Positions 41,288 to 57,851 of a stretch of 64,000 nt of DNA are shown one piece after another. The DNA comes from Hyphomicrobiales bacterium. Its GTDB lineage: Bacteria; Pseudomonadota; Alphaproteobacteria; Rhizobiales; JACESI01. The DNA is taken from positions 310,001 through 374,000 of the forward strand of contig JACESI010000002.1 in NCBI GenBank assembly GCA_013911885.1, given 5' to 3'. The notes under the pieces are model-generated. The model was not told the origin of the DNA, made no database searches, and was given only the letters and a program-made list of their open reading frames with translations. Both the position numbers and the translations under genes were made by a program. The first letter of the stretch is position 1; each line of letters opens with the position of its first letter.

Positions 41288-41659
41288 TTATTTCGGACGC
41301 TTCGCGCCATATTTCGAACGGCGCTGCTTGCGGTCCTTGACGCCTTGCGTATCGAGGACGCCACGGATGATGTGATAACGGACACCCGGCAAGTCTTTGA
41401 CACGGCCGCCACGGATCATTGCAACGGAGTGTTCCTGAAGGTTGTGCCCCTCGCCCGGAATGTAACCAATGACCTCAAATCCGTTCGTCAGCCGGATCTT
41501 CGCAACTTTACGAAGCGCCGAGTTCGGCTTCTTTGGCGTGGTCGTATAGACGCGGGTGCACACGCCACGCTTTTGCGGGCATGCTTCCATCGCCGGAACT
41601 TTGTTGCGCTTGACCGGTGTCTTGCGCGGATTGCGAACCAACTGGTTGATCGTCGGCAT
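41288..41659 (-). CDS. rpsL: 30S ribosomal protein S12
   Basis: 123 aa from the ATG at 41659 ([20 protein letters not shown]). The decoding-centre loops [13 protein letters not shown] and [13 protein letters not shown] carry the wild-type Lys residues linked to streptomycin sensitivity. First gene of the str segment, behind a strong promoter. Confidence 0.99.
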   Translation of the reverse strand: MPTINQLVRNPRKTPVKRNKVPAMEACPQKRGVCTRVYTTTPKKPNSALRKVAKIRLTNGFEVIGYIPGEGHNLQEHSVAMIRGGRVKDLPGVRYHIIRGVLDTQGVKDRKQRRSKYGAKRPK

Positions 41660-41905
41660 CGGTGCCCTTTCAGCTTTCAAACTTCAATTGCGCCCTGAAC
41701 TTTCTGCGGGCGCATAGATCGCATAAGCGAAATATGCGCTCAGCCGAAAATCAGCGAGCGCTTATCGAGCAGAGGATTTCCGAAAACAGGAATCGTGCAT
41801 CTTCAGGTTGACGTCGTTTGTTTTGCAAACACCGTTTAAGCCGGATATTTCACTGCATTGGCTGCTATGAACGACACAACTTACCGCGTGTTTGAAAGTG
41901 AGCGG

Positions 41906-41934
41906 AAACTACCCGGCGCACCCCATCGCGTCAA
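41906..41934 (-). promoter_or_regulatory. promoter of the str segment (rpsL-rpsG-fusA-tuf)
   Basis: On the minus strand CTTGACG (-35 TTGACG at 41929-41934) is spaced exactly 17 bases from TAGTTT (41906-41911). The spacer is GC-rich and the flanks AT-rich. It lies between the rpoC terminator and rpsL, so the str segment can be transcribed independently of rpoBC. Confidence 0.7.
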
Positions 41935-42164
41935 GGGGAAATTCAGATTTATTTAAACCCTTGTTTCACTGCAATTTATTTGAGAATTTGGTGCTCTTCA
42001 ATACCTTCAGGCAGTCTTGAAACCGGTCTGACACAACGCTGCCAGAACCAAATTCTTCTCAGAACAGATCGCAATGCAAGGCGTGACTCGCATAGCGGAA
42101 GTATGGCAGCACGTCATCTCTGAAGTCGAACCTCAAATCGGGCAATGGTGGGCGCAACAGTGAA

Positions 42165-42193
42165 CAAGGAAAAGGGGCCTTTCGGCCCCTTCC
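42165..42193 (-). terminator. terminator after rpoC
   Basis: The perfect inverted repeat AAGGGGCC/GGCCCCTT (42172-42179 and 42184-42191) has a 4-base loop and on the minus strand continues into TTTTCC. It starts about 30 bases after the rpoC stop. Confidence 0.88.
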
Positions 42194-42220
42194 CCACGGT
42201 TTCATGCAAGGCAGCACGTG

Positions 42221-46435
<4,215 letters not shown>

Positions 46436-46519
46436 TGCTCTTCCTTCTGGGCTTGGCCCGTTTCGGAATTGCTGCGCCTCTTTACTTAAAGTCGCAGGGC
46501 TTTCCATAAACACGATTGG

Positions 46520-46549
46520 TCAGGCAAAGGCGGGAGGGCTTCCGCCTGA
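46520..46549 (-). other. hairpin between rpoB and rpoC
   Basis: TCAGGC/GCCTGA (46520-46525 and 46544-46549), or alternatively GGCGG/CCGCC (46529-46533 and 46542-46546), can pair in the 130-base spacer just after the rpoB stop. On the minus strand the inner stem runs into TTTGCC. Possible processing or attenuation site. Confidence 0.4.
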
Positions 46550-46565
46550 CGATGGCGCGTTGTTC

Positions 46566-50708
<4,143 letters not shown>

Positions 50709-50751
50709 TTTCGTTCCTTTGCATGCCGACCCTGAGAGCGCGGGAGATCGG

Positions 50752-50809
50752 TTTGGTTTCATTTCGCTGCCGTTCGCGCCGCTCAACGCCACTGCACAGC
50801 GAAACCAAA
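50752..50809 (-). other. stem-loop in the rpoB leader
   Basis: The arm TTTGGTTT..TCGCTG (50752-50768) pairs with CAGCGAAACCAAA (50797-50809), with a 4-base bulge and a GC-rich loop. It ends about 40 bases before the rpoB ATG and may shape translation or mRNA stability. Confidence 0.4.
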
Positions 50810-51080
50810 TGGGTGATTGTCGAACCGTCCTGACGGCGCCTTTGCAGGGCCTGCCTCGGGCGGTTGGATAAGCAACCTTCGGTATATGTCCCTCGTTGTT
50901 TCTATTGCCGCCTTTTTCGTTTGCTCGTGCACTTCACTATTTCGTGTTCAGCCGGCTTCCGGTTTCAGTTTCCGCATGATCACGCCCGCTTCATTAACGC
51001 CAGTCGGCGCTCAATCAAAAACTTAATAAACTTCATCAGTCTGTTGTTTTTAAATAATTATATAGTCTTTGTATCACGAA

Positions 51081-51112
51081 AGGTGTGTCGGAAAATGACG
51101 CCCGGCACACCT
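51081..51112 (-). other. hairpin after rplL (attenuator or processing site)
   Basis: AGGTGTGTCGG (51081-51091) and CCGGCACACCT (51102-51112) pair over 11 positions with one non-Watson-Crick pair and a 10-base loop. It lies 40 bases after the rplL stop. Only three Ts follow on the minus strand, so it could be a partial terminator or an RNase site, as known between rplL and rpoB in E. coli. Confidence 0.5.
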
Positions 51113-51151
51113 CAATTTGCCATGGCTATGAGGCCAAGATGCGGCGCTGTC

Positions 51152-51529
51152 TTACTTGATTTCGACGGTTGCGCCAGCGCTTTCGAGTTTCGCCTTGATG
51201 TCGGCTGCTTCGGTTTTGGAAACAGCTTCCTTCACAGCTTTTGGTGCGGCTTCGACAAGGTCTTTCGCCTCTTTCAGGCCAAGGCCCGTGATCGCGCGCA
51301 CTTCTTTGATGACGTTGATTTTCTTTTCGCCTGCAACAGCAAGAATAACGTCAAATTCAGTCTGTTCTTCCACAGCTTCAGCCACTGCGCCGGGAGCCGC
51401 AGCCGCAGCAACCGCAACCGGTGCGGCAGCCGAAACGCCCCATTTTTCTTCCAGCATCTTGGAAAGCTCAGCCGCTTCCAGGACAGTGAGGTTAGACAAT
51501 TCGTCTACGATTTTGCTCAAATCAGCCAT
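51152..51529 (-). CDS. rplL: 50S ribosomal protein L7/L12
   Basis: 125 aa. The stalk protein has an N-terminal dimerisation part ([20 protein letters not shown]), an Ala-rich hinge (about 35-55) and the C-terminal factor-binding domain with [20 protein letters not shown]. Present in several copies per ribosome. Follows rplJ. Confidence 0.98.
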   Translation of the reverse strand: MADLSKIVDELSNLTVLEAAELSKMLEEKWGVSAAAPVAVAAAAAPGAVAEAVEEQTEFDVILAVAGEKKINVIKEVRAITGLGLKEAKDLVEAAPKAVKEAVSKTEAADIKAKLESAGATVEIK

Positions 51530-51576
51530 TGTTCATTTTCCTTAGGTTTGAACCGTTTATCTGTCTTCAAACGGCC

Positions 51577-52095
51577 TCAAGCCGCTTCATCTTTCGAGGC
51601 ATAGGCACCAATCACCCGGGCAATCTGGCCCGCTGGCGTGTTGATGATCCGTGCGATCTGGCCCGCTGGCGCCTGAAGAAGGCCCACGAGTTTGCCGCGC
51701 AGTTCATCAAGCGATGGCAGCGAGGCAAGCGCCTTCACACCATCTGCATCAAGATTGGTTGCCCCCATCGCACCGCCGAGAATGACGAACTTTTCGTTTT
51801 TCCTGGCGAATTCGATGGCGATTTTCGGTGCTGTCACGGGATCATCCGAATAAGCGATGATCGTCGGTCCTTTGAAAAGGCCGTCAATGTGGTCAGCGTC
51901 GGTGCCTTTCAGAGCAAGCTTCATGAGGCGGTTTTTCGCCACTTTGACACTGGCACCTGCGTTACGCATCTGGGTCCGAAGATCAGAAAGTTGCGCAACG
52001 GTGAGGCCAGTATAGTGGGCCACGACGACAACGCTCGTCTCCTGAAAGACGGTGTTGAGTGTCGTAACGAGCTCTTTCTTTTCTGCTCTATCCAC
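51577..52095 (-). CDS. rplJ: 50S ribosomal protein L10
   Basis: 172 aa. Base of the L7/L12 stalk. The start is a GTG at 52095 ([14 protein letters not shown]) with GGAGAGAA upstream. The open frame extends 21 codons further, into the leader, without homology. [18 protein letters not shown] and [15 protein letters not shown] are L10 signatures. Confidence 0.97.
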   Translation of the reverse strand: MDRAEKKELVTTLNTVFQETSVVVVAHYTGLTVAQLSDLRTQMRNAGASVKVAKNRLMKLALKGTDADHIDGLFKGPTIIAYSDDPVTAPKIAIEFARKNEKFVILGGAMGATNLDADGVKALASLPSLDELRGKLVGLLQAPAGQIARIINTPAGQIARVIGAYASKDEAA

Positions 52096-52479
52096 TGCTT
52101 CTCTCCGTTTGGAGCGATTGAAAATCAATCGTTCCGATGGCAAATGCCGGTTCGGCAATTCCGCTTCGCTGCGCCCGACCTTACAGGCGAGGCTTTTCTA
52201 GCATCGAGCCAAACCGACGGTTTAGCCTGCCCCCTTCATCTCCGCCTGATGCGAAAACAAGGAATAAAGGTTCAAACCTCATTGTCGCCCCGCAGATGTT
52301 GCGCGGCTTGAAATTCGGTTTTCTCCCATCTCATGCTGGCCCATTCGGCTTAGGACACGCTGAAATCGGCATGTCACCGGCAATCTCGGACAGGGCGGGA
52401 CAAGGGCTGGCCCTCATCCCTGATCAGCGGCACCGGCGCGACATCGCCGGACGGCACCACTGAAATTCTTTAATGCCGG
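52096..52479 (-). promoter_or_regulatory. rplJ leader region between rplA and rplJ
   Basis: 384 bases without a gene, where bacteria usually carry the L10 autoregulatory leader. Visible stems are GATTGA/TCAATC (52115-52129) directly before the rplJ ribosome binding site and CCGGCG/CGCCGG (52433-52450) after rplA. I found no convincing promoter boxes. Assignment as an L10 leader rests on position, not on a verified fold. Confidence 0.4.
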
Positions 52480-53175
52480 CTATGCGCTCAGGCTTCCGAC
52501 TTCGACTTTGACGCCCGGCCCCATGGACGAGGACAGGCCGATGCGGCGGACATAGGTGCCCTTCGCTCCCGCTGGCTTTGCCCGGTTGACCGCATCCGTG
52601 AACGCCTTGATATTTTCCACAAGCGCATCCTCGGAAAAGCTGACCTTGCCGATACCGGCGTGAAGAATGCCGGCTTTTTCGACGCGAAAATCGACAGCGC
52701 CGCCCTTGGCATCGTCAACCGCCTTTTTCACGTCCATCGTCACCGTGCCGACCTTCGGGTTCGGCATGAGATTGCGTGGACCGAGAATTTTGCCAAGACG
52801 ACCGACGATCGGCATCATGTCCGGCGTGGCGATACAACGGTCAAAGGCGATGGTGCCGCCCTGGATGGTTTCCATCAGGTCTTCCGCGCCGACGATATCA
52901 GCACCGGCTGCCCTGGCTTCTTCTGCCTTGTCGCCACGCGCAAAGACGGCAACGCGCACGGTCTTGCCCGTGCCATTCGGCAGGTTGCAGACGCCGCGGA
53001 CCATCTGGTCGGCATGGCGCGGATCAACGCCGAGATTCATCACGATATCAACGGTCTCGTCGAATTTCGCGCTTGCCCGTTCCTTGACCAGCTTCACGGC
53101 CTCGCGCAGCGCGAATTCCATGTTCTTGTTGATGCCCTCATGGGCCTTTGCAATTCTTTTTCCAGCTTTTGCCAT
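52480..53175 (-). CDS. rplA: 50S ribosomal protein L1
   Basis: 231 aa. [20 protein letters not shown] and [20 protein letters not shown] are L1 signatures. L1 forms the mobile stalk near the E site and in E. coli represses rplK-rplA. Five bases after rplK. Confidence 0.98.
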   Translation of the reverse strand: MAKAGKRIAKAHEGINKNMEFALREAVKLVKERASAKFDETVDIVMNLGVDPRHADQMVRGVCNLPNGTGKTVRVAVFARGDKAEEARAAGADIVGAEDLMETIQGGTIAFDRCIATPDMMPIVGRLGKILGPRNLMPNPKVGTVTMDVKKAVDDAKGGAVDFRVEKAGILHAGIGKVSFSEDALVENIKAFTDAVNRAKPAGAKGTYVRRIGLSSSMGPGVKVEVGSLSA

Positions 53176-53180
53176 GATCC

Positions 53181-53609
53181 TTAACCCTCTACAGCCAGGC
53201 CCATGGAGCGGGCGGAACCTTCGACCTGGCGCATGGCCATTTCGATGTCAAATGCGTTGAGATCCTTCATTTTCGTTGTCGCGATTTCGCGCACCTGATC
53301 GCGCGTGATGCTGCCGACTGTGCCGCGCCCCGCCGTCGCCGAGCCGCTCTTCAGACCGGCCGCCTTTTTCAGAAGGAAAGACACCGGAGGTGTCTTCATT
53401 TCGAACGTGAAGGACTTGTCCTGAAAGATCGTGATCTTGACCGGAACAGGGGAGCCTTTTTCCATATCCTGCGAGGCCGCATTGAAGGCTTTGCAGAATT
53501 CCATGATGTTGAGGCCGCGCTGACCAAGGGCAGGACCGATGGGTGGGGACGGCGTGGCCGATCCCGCTGAAACCTGAAGCTTCAGGTATCCTGTAATTTT
53601 CTTCGCCAT
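53181..53609 (-). CDS. rplK: 50S ribosomal protein L11
   Basis: 142 aa from the ATG at 53609 with GGAG upstream. A TTG two codons earlier is less likely. [20 protein letters not shown] is diagnostic. L11 binds the GTPase-associated centre and is needed for the stringent response. Confidence 0.98.
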   Translation of the reverse strand: MAKKITGYLKLQVSAGSATPSPPIGPALGQRGLNIMEFCKAFNAASQDMEKGSPVPVKITIFQDKSFTFEMKTPPVSFLLKKAAGLKSGSATAGRGTVGSITRDQVREIATTKMKDLNAFDIEMAMRQVEGSARSMGLAVEG

Positions 53610-53703
53610 TTCCAACTCCTTTCACTGGCACATACCAGTGTTTGTTTGAGTTCGCGTGGTGCGGTTCTGGCGCTGGCGAAGCGCCTCCCCTCCCACACAA
53701 TCA

Positions 53704-53725
53704 CCGGCAGGACATCACCTGCCGG
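53704..53725 (-). other. hairpin after nusG
   Basis: A perfect 8-bp inverted repeat CCGGCAGG/CCTGCCGG (53704-53711 and 53718-53725) with a 6-base loop, 9 bases after the nusG stop. No real T-run follows on the minus strand, so it is more likely a stability or processing element than a full terminator. Confidence 0.5.
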
Positions 53726-53733
53726 CTTTCCGG

Positions 53734-54264
53734 TCAGATCTTGTTGACCTGACCAAATTCGAGCTCGACCGGGGTTGCCCGGCCGAAAATCGAAACCGTT
53801 ACCTTGAGCCGCGAGCGGTCCTCGTCGATTTCCTCGACAAAACCATCGAAATCCGAGAACGGACCGTCGGCAACCTTGACCTTCTCGCCGATATCGAAGC
53901 GGATCGAAGGCTTTGGCCGCTCGACACCTTCCTGAACCTGAACCAGAATACGATCGGCCTCGGCATCCGAAATCGGCGCCGGCTTCGAATCATTGCCGAG
54001 AAAGCCGGTCACTTTCGGCGTTTCCTTGATCAGGTGGAACGTCTCGTCGGTCAGTTCCATGCGAACGAGAACATAACCCGGGAAAAACCGACGCTCCGTA
54101 TCGACCTTGCGGCCGCGGCGCACTTCCACCACTTTTTCGGTCGGAACGATCACGGCTTCAACAAGATGCTGAAGCCCTTTCTGCTCGACCTTTTCCTGAA
54201 TTGCCTCGCAAACCTTTTTCTCAAAGTTTGAATAGGCATTCACAATATACCAGCGCTTGGCCAT
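53734..54264 (-). CDS. nusG: transcription termination/antitermination factor NusG
   Basis: 176 aa. The NGN domain opens AKRWYIVNAYSNFEKKVCEA and the C-terminal KOW domain is IGEKVKVADGPFSDFDGFVE. Links RNA polymerase to Rho or ribosomes. Follows secE, 34 bases apart. Confidence 0.98.
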   Translation of the reverse strand: MAKRWYIVNAYSNFEKKVCEAIQEKVEQKGLQHLVEAVIVPTEKVVEVRRGRKVDTERRFFPGYVLVRMELTDETFHLIKETPKVTGFLGNDSKPAPISDAEADRILVQVQEGVERPKPSIRFDIGEKVKVADGPFSDFDGFVEEIDEDRSRLKVTVSIFGRATPVELEFGQVNKI

Positions 54265-54298
54265 CGTTTCAGTCTCTCTGCACCGCTTTGTGCCTGTT

Positions 54299-54499
54299 CT
54301 ATCGTCCGAGGCTCAAGAGCCAGCCGACACTGAAGCCCAGAACTTGATCGACGACCAGGAAAAACAAGGTCGCGACCACGACCATGATCAGCACCATGAC
54401 CGAGGTCACGGTGGTTTCCTTGCGCGACGGCCAGACAACCTTCGCGGTTTCTGCGCGCACTTCCTGCAAGAACTTGAATGGGTTTGGGGCGCCTGCCAT
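54299..54499 (-). CDS. secE: preprotein translocase subunit SecE
   Basis: 66 aa, single membrane helix (about residues 31-58), short form typical of alphaproteobacteria. FKFLQEVRAETAKVVWPSRK is the conserved amphipathic SecE segment. The ATG at 54499 is preferred to a TTG one codon earlier. First gene of the superoperon, partner of SecY at 26305-27639. Confidence 0.97.
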   Translation of the reverse strand: MAGAPNPFKFLQEVRAETAKVVWPSRKETTVTSVMVLIMVVVATLFFLVVDQVLGFSVGWLLSLGR

Positions 54500-54841
54500 C
54501 AAAAACTTCTCTTAAACGAACCTGTCGCGTAACCGGTCTGCGCAGTCTTATGCTGATTTACCGTGGGACCAAAATTACGACGAATTGGGGGCGCGAAAGC
54601 CATGTTGAAGCTCGCGCGCCCTGAAAGTCTGGTCGTTCTAGTCTTCCTTTTTAGAATTCTCAAGGGCAAGACGGTAGAAAATGTCATAAAAATCGCATAA
54701 ATCGAATATGCTTTAAACCGAAAGCAAAAAACTCAACGGCATCAGGCGTTCGATCAACCCTTGCCTGTCGCCTTCTGCCAAACGCGAAATCCAGAATATC
54801 CGGTGATCTTTTCCGACCATAGCGATAAAAATGGCGAAACC
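54500..54841. other. divergent region between secE and glycosyltransferase gene
   Basis: 342 bases. It contains the secE promoter (54635-54663) and a GC-rich inverted repeat GGGCGCG/CGCGCCC (within 54588-54621) in the secE leader. I see no tRNA gene, although tRNA-Trp often precedes secE. No clear plus-strand promoter was found. Confidence 0.55.
54635..54663 (-). promoter_or_regulatory. promoter of secE-nusG and the superoperon
   Basis: On the minus strand TTGAGA (54658-54663) is spaced 17 bases from TAGAAC (54635-54640) with an A-rich spacer, about 130 bases before secE. Confidence 0.6.
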
Positions 54842-55534
54842 ATGCCCGTGCGACGCCCCCGCATCAGCGCGGTGATTCCAGCGCTTAATGCGGCGGGCAC
54901 GCTTCCGGCGACGATTGCCTGCCTCGCTTCCCTCGCTGACGAGGTGATCGTGGTTGATGGCGGCTCCCGTGACCAAACGGCTTCGCTCGCCCGCGCGGCC
55001 GGGGCACATGTCGTTACCGCGCCGCGCGGGCGCGGGCGCCAGTTGCGGGAGGGTGCCGCTTTCGCGAAGGGGGAATGGCTGCTTTTTCTTCATGCCGACA
55101 CAAGACTTACGCAGGGTGCGGGTGCGGCCCTCACAGCCTTTCTGGAAAAGCCAGATCACACAAAAGCTGCCGGTTATTTCGATTTCAGGCTTGACGATTC
55201 GTCCCCGGAGGCTCGCCTTCTCGAAAGGCGGGTTGCCTGGCGCTGTCGGGTTTTTGCGCTGCCCTATGGCGATCAGGGGCTTTTCCTCCACCGGTCCTTT
55301 TATCATGAACTCAGCGGCTACAGGGACATGCCGCTGATGGAGGATGTCGATTTGATCTGGCGGATCGAGCGGCGTTTTGGCAAACAGGCGATCTGCCCAA
55401 TGGGTGCAACAGCGGTGACCTCGAGCGAGAAATTCCGCAAATCTGGCTATTTCCGGCGTTCGGCGCGCAATCTCTTCTGTCTCTTCCTGTTCTGGATCAA
55501 GGTCCCGCCATCGCTGATTGTGAAACTCTACTGA
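54842..55534 (+). CDS. GT2-type glycosyltransferase, TIGR04283-like
   Basis: 230 aa from the ATG at 54842 (MPVRRPRISAVIPALNAAGT). Motifs of small GT2 enzymes: ADEVIVVDGGSRDQT and the metal-binding FLHADTRL, then LPYGDQGLFLHRS and PLMEDVDLIWRI. The pair with the next gene matches the TIGR04283/TIGR04282 families, named after a proposed arsenosugar role that is not generally proved. A hydrophobic C-terminal segment (NLFCLFLFWIKVPPSLIV) may attach it to the membrane. It overlaps the next gene by one base. Confidence 0.88.
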   Translation: MPVRRPRISAVIPALNAAGTLPATIACLASLADEVIVVDGGSRDQTASLARAAGAHVVTAPRGRGRQLREGAAFAKGEWLLFLHADTRLTQGAGAALTAFLEKPDHTKAAGYFDFRLDDSSPEARLLERRVAWRCRVFALPYGDQGLFLHRSFYHELSGYRDMPLMEDVDLIWRIERRFGKQAICPMGATAVTSSEKFRKSGYFRRSARNLFCLFLFWIKVPPSLIVKLY

Positions 55535-56196
55535 TGCTCTATCATGTCGTGATTTTTGCCCGTTCGCCACGATTTGGCCGCGTCAAGACCCGCCTCGCCC
55601 GCGATATCGGGGCTGTCGAGACCTTGCGCTTCTATCGAAACACGCTTTCAGCGCTCTGCCGCAGGCTATCGCCACAAGGCAATTTCCGATTGATGATTGC
55701 GATGACACCCGACCGTGCGACGCTCCGCGGGCGAGGCCTTCTCGCGCGCCCGGTGATGGAGATGGATCAGGGTGGCGGCGATCTCGGCGCGCGGATGTCG
55801 CGCATGTTTCGCGATCTGCCGCCCGGCCCGGCGGTGATCATCGGCAGCGATATTCCCGAAATCAGCCGCGTCCATCTCGCGGCCGCCTTCCACGCGCTCG
55901 GGGATGCCGATGCCGTCTTCGGCCCTGCGGCGGATGGCGGCTATTGGCTGATCGGCCTCAAGCGGCGTCAGCAAGTACCGCCGGACTTTCTCAAGAATGT
56001 GCGCTGGTCACACCCCGAAACACTGAAAGATACGCTTCAAAGTCTACCCAAAAACTGGAAGGTGGCTTATATCAATCAACTCGACGACATAGACAGTGGC
56101 GATTCCTACCGGGACTGGCGCGAACGGGAACGCAACGCCGCAGCCTCTCCTCTTGCCAGATCCGACCTCGCCAGATCCGGTATCCGTCGCGATTAG
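55534..56196 (+). CDS. DUF2064/TIGR04282-like glycosyltransferase-family protein
   Basis: 220 aa. HVVIFARSPRFGRVKTRLA at the N-terminus is a nucleotidyltransferase-like GT-A motif and PAVIIGSDIPEISRVHLAAA with GPAADGGYWLIGL gives the second half of the fold. Its ATG overlaps the stop of the preceding GT2 gene (TGATG), so the two are coupled and likely act on one substrate. Substrate not known. An Arg/Asp-rich C-terminus follows the domain. Confidence 0.88.
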   Translation: MLYHVVIFARSPRFGRVKTRLARDIGAVETLRFYRNTLSALCRRLSPQGNFRLMIAMTPDRATLRGRGLLARPVMEMDQGGGDLGARMSRMFRDLPPGPAVIIGSDIPEISRVHLAAAFHALGDADAVFGPAADGGYWLIGLKRRQQVPPDFLKNVRWSHPETLKDTLQSLPKNWKVAYINQLDDIDSGDSYRDWRERERNAAASPLARSDLARSGIRRD

Positions 56197-56259
56197 GGCC
56201 ATCACAGGCAGATCCGTGCGGAGAATTGCGACATCTGACGGATCCATCAAGGAGCGATT

Positions 56260-57048
56260 ATGGGCTTTATTACGCAACTCGCAAATCCGACCCGGTTTCT
56301 CGCGCTCTCCGCACGCCTGCTTCCGGTGCTTATCGGCCTTGCGCTCGCGCTCCTCGCCGTCGGTCTTTATCTCGCATTCTTCATCGCGCCGGAAGATTAT
56401 CAGCAGGGCGTGACTGTTCGCATCATGTTCGTTCACGTACCATCGGCGTGGCTTGCGATGTTCTGTTATACGCTGATGACAGCCTCCGCGATTGGCAGTC
56501 TCGTCTGGAAACACCCGCTCGCCGATGTCGCGGCAAAGGCTGCGGCACCGATCGGGGCCGCCTTCGCACTCCTTACCCTCGTCACAGGATCCTTGTGGGG
56601 CCGCCCGACCTGGAACACCTGGTGGATCTGGGATGCGCGGCTTACCTCTGTCCTCGTCCTTTTGATCATGTATCTTGGCCTCATCGCGCTCTGGCAGGTC
56701 ATCGAAGAGCCGGTCAAGGCAGCAAAGGCAGCGGCAATTCTCATCCTTGTCGGGTTTATCAATATCCCGATTATCAAGTTCTCGGTTGATTGGTGGAACA
56801 CGCTGCATCAGCCTGCAAGCGTCTTCCGGCTTGGCGGACCAACCATTCATCCGGATATACTCTATCCGCTGCTCGTCATGGCGCTCGCTTTCAGCTTCAT
56901 TTTCATGACGCTGCATCTCGTCGCGATGCGCAATGAAATCCTGCGCCGGCGCGTGCGCGCGCTGCAAAGCCGCATGGCCTATGAGAACGCAGACGCCGGT
57001 CGTGCCGAAAGCCTGCCAAAAACCGCGATGTCGGGAGCAGGCGAATGA
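56260..57048 (+). CDS. ccmC: heme exporter protein CcmC
   Basis: Inner-membrane protein of cytochrome c maturation (system I) that hands heme to CcmE. 262 aa, six membrane helices. The tryptophan-rich heme-handling motif WGRPTWNTWWIWDARLT is near residues 107-123, with flanking His residues (VHVPSAW, MTLHLVAM). It overlaps ccmD by 4 bases. ccmA, ccmB, ccmE, ccmF and ccmH are not in the window. Confidence 0.97.
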   Translation: MGFITQLANPTRFLALSARLLPVLIGLALALLAVGLYLAFFIAPEDYQQGVTVRIMFVHVPSAWLAMFCYTLMTASAIGSLVWKHPLADVAAKAAAPIGAAFALLTLVTGSLWGRPTWNTWWIWDARLTSVLVLLIMYLGLIALWQVIEEPVKAAKAAAILILVGFINIPIIKFSVDWWNTLHQPASVFRLGGPTIHPDILYPLLVMALAFSFIFMTLHLVAMRNEILRRRVRALQSRMAYENADAGRAESLPKTAMSGAGE

Positions 57049-57227
57049 TCGACCTTCTGTTCGGCCCCCGGACGGGCTTTGTCACCGCGGCCTATGGCGT
57101 GACCGCCCTTGTTCTTCTCATGCTCGTGGCGTGGGTGGTCCATGATCGCGCAAAACAGCGCCATGCGCTCAAGGCGCTCGAGGAAGGCGGTGTGACGCGC
57201 GCAGCCCAAAAGGCGGACAAGCCATGA
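57045..57227 (+). CDS. ccmD: heme exporter subunit CcmD
   Basis: 60 aa with one membrane helix (about 12-34) followed by HDRAKQRHALKALEEGG, the standard CcmD tail. It stabilises CcmC-CcmE. Overlaps ccmC upstream and dsbE downstream by four bases each, so the three are translationally coupled. Confidence 0.9.
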   Translation: MIDLLFGPRTGFVTAAYGVTALVLLMLVAWVVHDRAKQRHALKALEEGGVTRAAQKADKP

Positions 57228-57829
57228 CCGGCGATCAACAAAATTCTGGACAAGAAAAGAAAGAGGGGCGATCCGGTCGCATCCTTTTCCTGCTGCCGCT
57301 GTTTTTCTTTGCCGCGCTCTGCGTTATTTTCTTCATGCAGCTTCTGGGCGGGCGCGATACGTCGGAAGTACCGTCCGCGCTGATCGGAAAGCCGATCCCC
57401 GTCTTCGATCTGCCCGCGCTTCAAGGTTCGGGAAAACCTGGATTTTCGAATAGGTCGGCTGCGGAGGCGAAAGTCACGCTGATCAATGTCTGGGCCTCCT
57501 GGTGTGTTCCCTGCCGGGCAGAGCACCCCCTGATCACCCGGCTTGCCGACGATCCGCGATTGACGGTCTTCGGCCTCAACTACAAGGACAAGCCGGACGC
57601 GGCTCTTGCCTTTCTGAGCGAACTCGGTAATCCGTTTGACGCCATTGGCGCGGATGAGAGCGGGCGGGTCGGCATCGAATTCGGCGTCTACGGCGTGCCC
57701 GAGACATTCGTCGTCAGTCACGACGGCATTATTGTCTACAAATTCATTGGTCCGCTCACGGAAAGCCGGTTAAACAACGAGTTGATGCCGTCAATTGAAA
57801 AAGCTCTTGAAAAAGCAACCGTGAACTGA
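57224..57829 (+). CDS. ccmG: thiol:disulfide interchange protein DsbE (CcmG)
   Basis: Membrane-anchored periplasmic thioredoxin-like protein that reduces apocytochrome c. 201 aa; the anchor helix is about residues 19-40 (RILFLLPLFFFAALCVIFFM). The active site is WASWCVPCRAEHP and the conserved cis-Pro region is YGVPETFVV. Follows ccmC-ccmD. Confidence 0.96.
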   Translation: MTGDQQNSGQEKKEGRSGRILFLLPLFFFAALCVIFFMQLLGGRDTSEVPSALIGKPIPVFDLPALQGSGKPGFSNRSAAEAKVTLINVWASWCVPCRAEHPLITRLADDPRLTVFGLNYKDKPDAALAFLSELGNPFDAIGADESGRVGIEFGVYGVPETFVVSHDGIIVYKFIGPLTESRLNNELMPSIEKALEKATVN

Positions 57830-57851
57830 AACCGGAAACACAAGGTCTGCC

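Larger units (their letters stand above)
41660..42220 (-). other. rpoC-rpsL intergenic region
   Basis: 560 bases without a gene. It contains the rpoC terminator (42165-42193), the str promoter (41906-41934) and a leader of roughly 240 bases before rpsL. About 230 bases between terminator and promoter hold nothing I can identify. Confidence 0.6.
50709..51151 (-). other. rplL-rpoB intergenic region
   Basis: 443 bases without a gene. Near rplL there is a hairpin (51081-51112). An AT-rich stretch (about 51010-51070) could hold an rpoB promoter, although I found no clear -35/-10 pair. Close to rpoB another stem-loop (50752-50809) is predicted. Nothing else identified. Confidence 0.5.

Noticed and set aside
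52433..52450. CCGGCG/CGCCGG inverted repeat after rplA as a terminator
   Set aside because: Short stem without a T-run on the minus strand. More likely chance or minor structure.
54500..54841. Possible tRNA-Trp upstream of secE
   Set aside because: No cloverleaf, anticodon arm or T-loop sequence (GGTTCAA-type) could be found on either strand.
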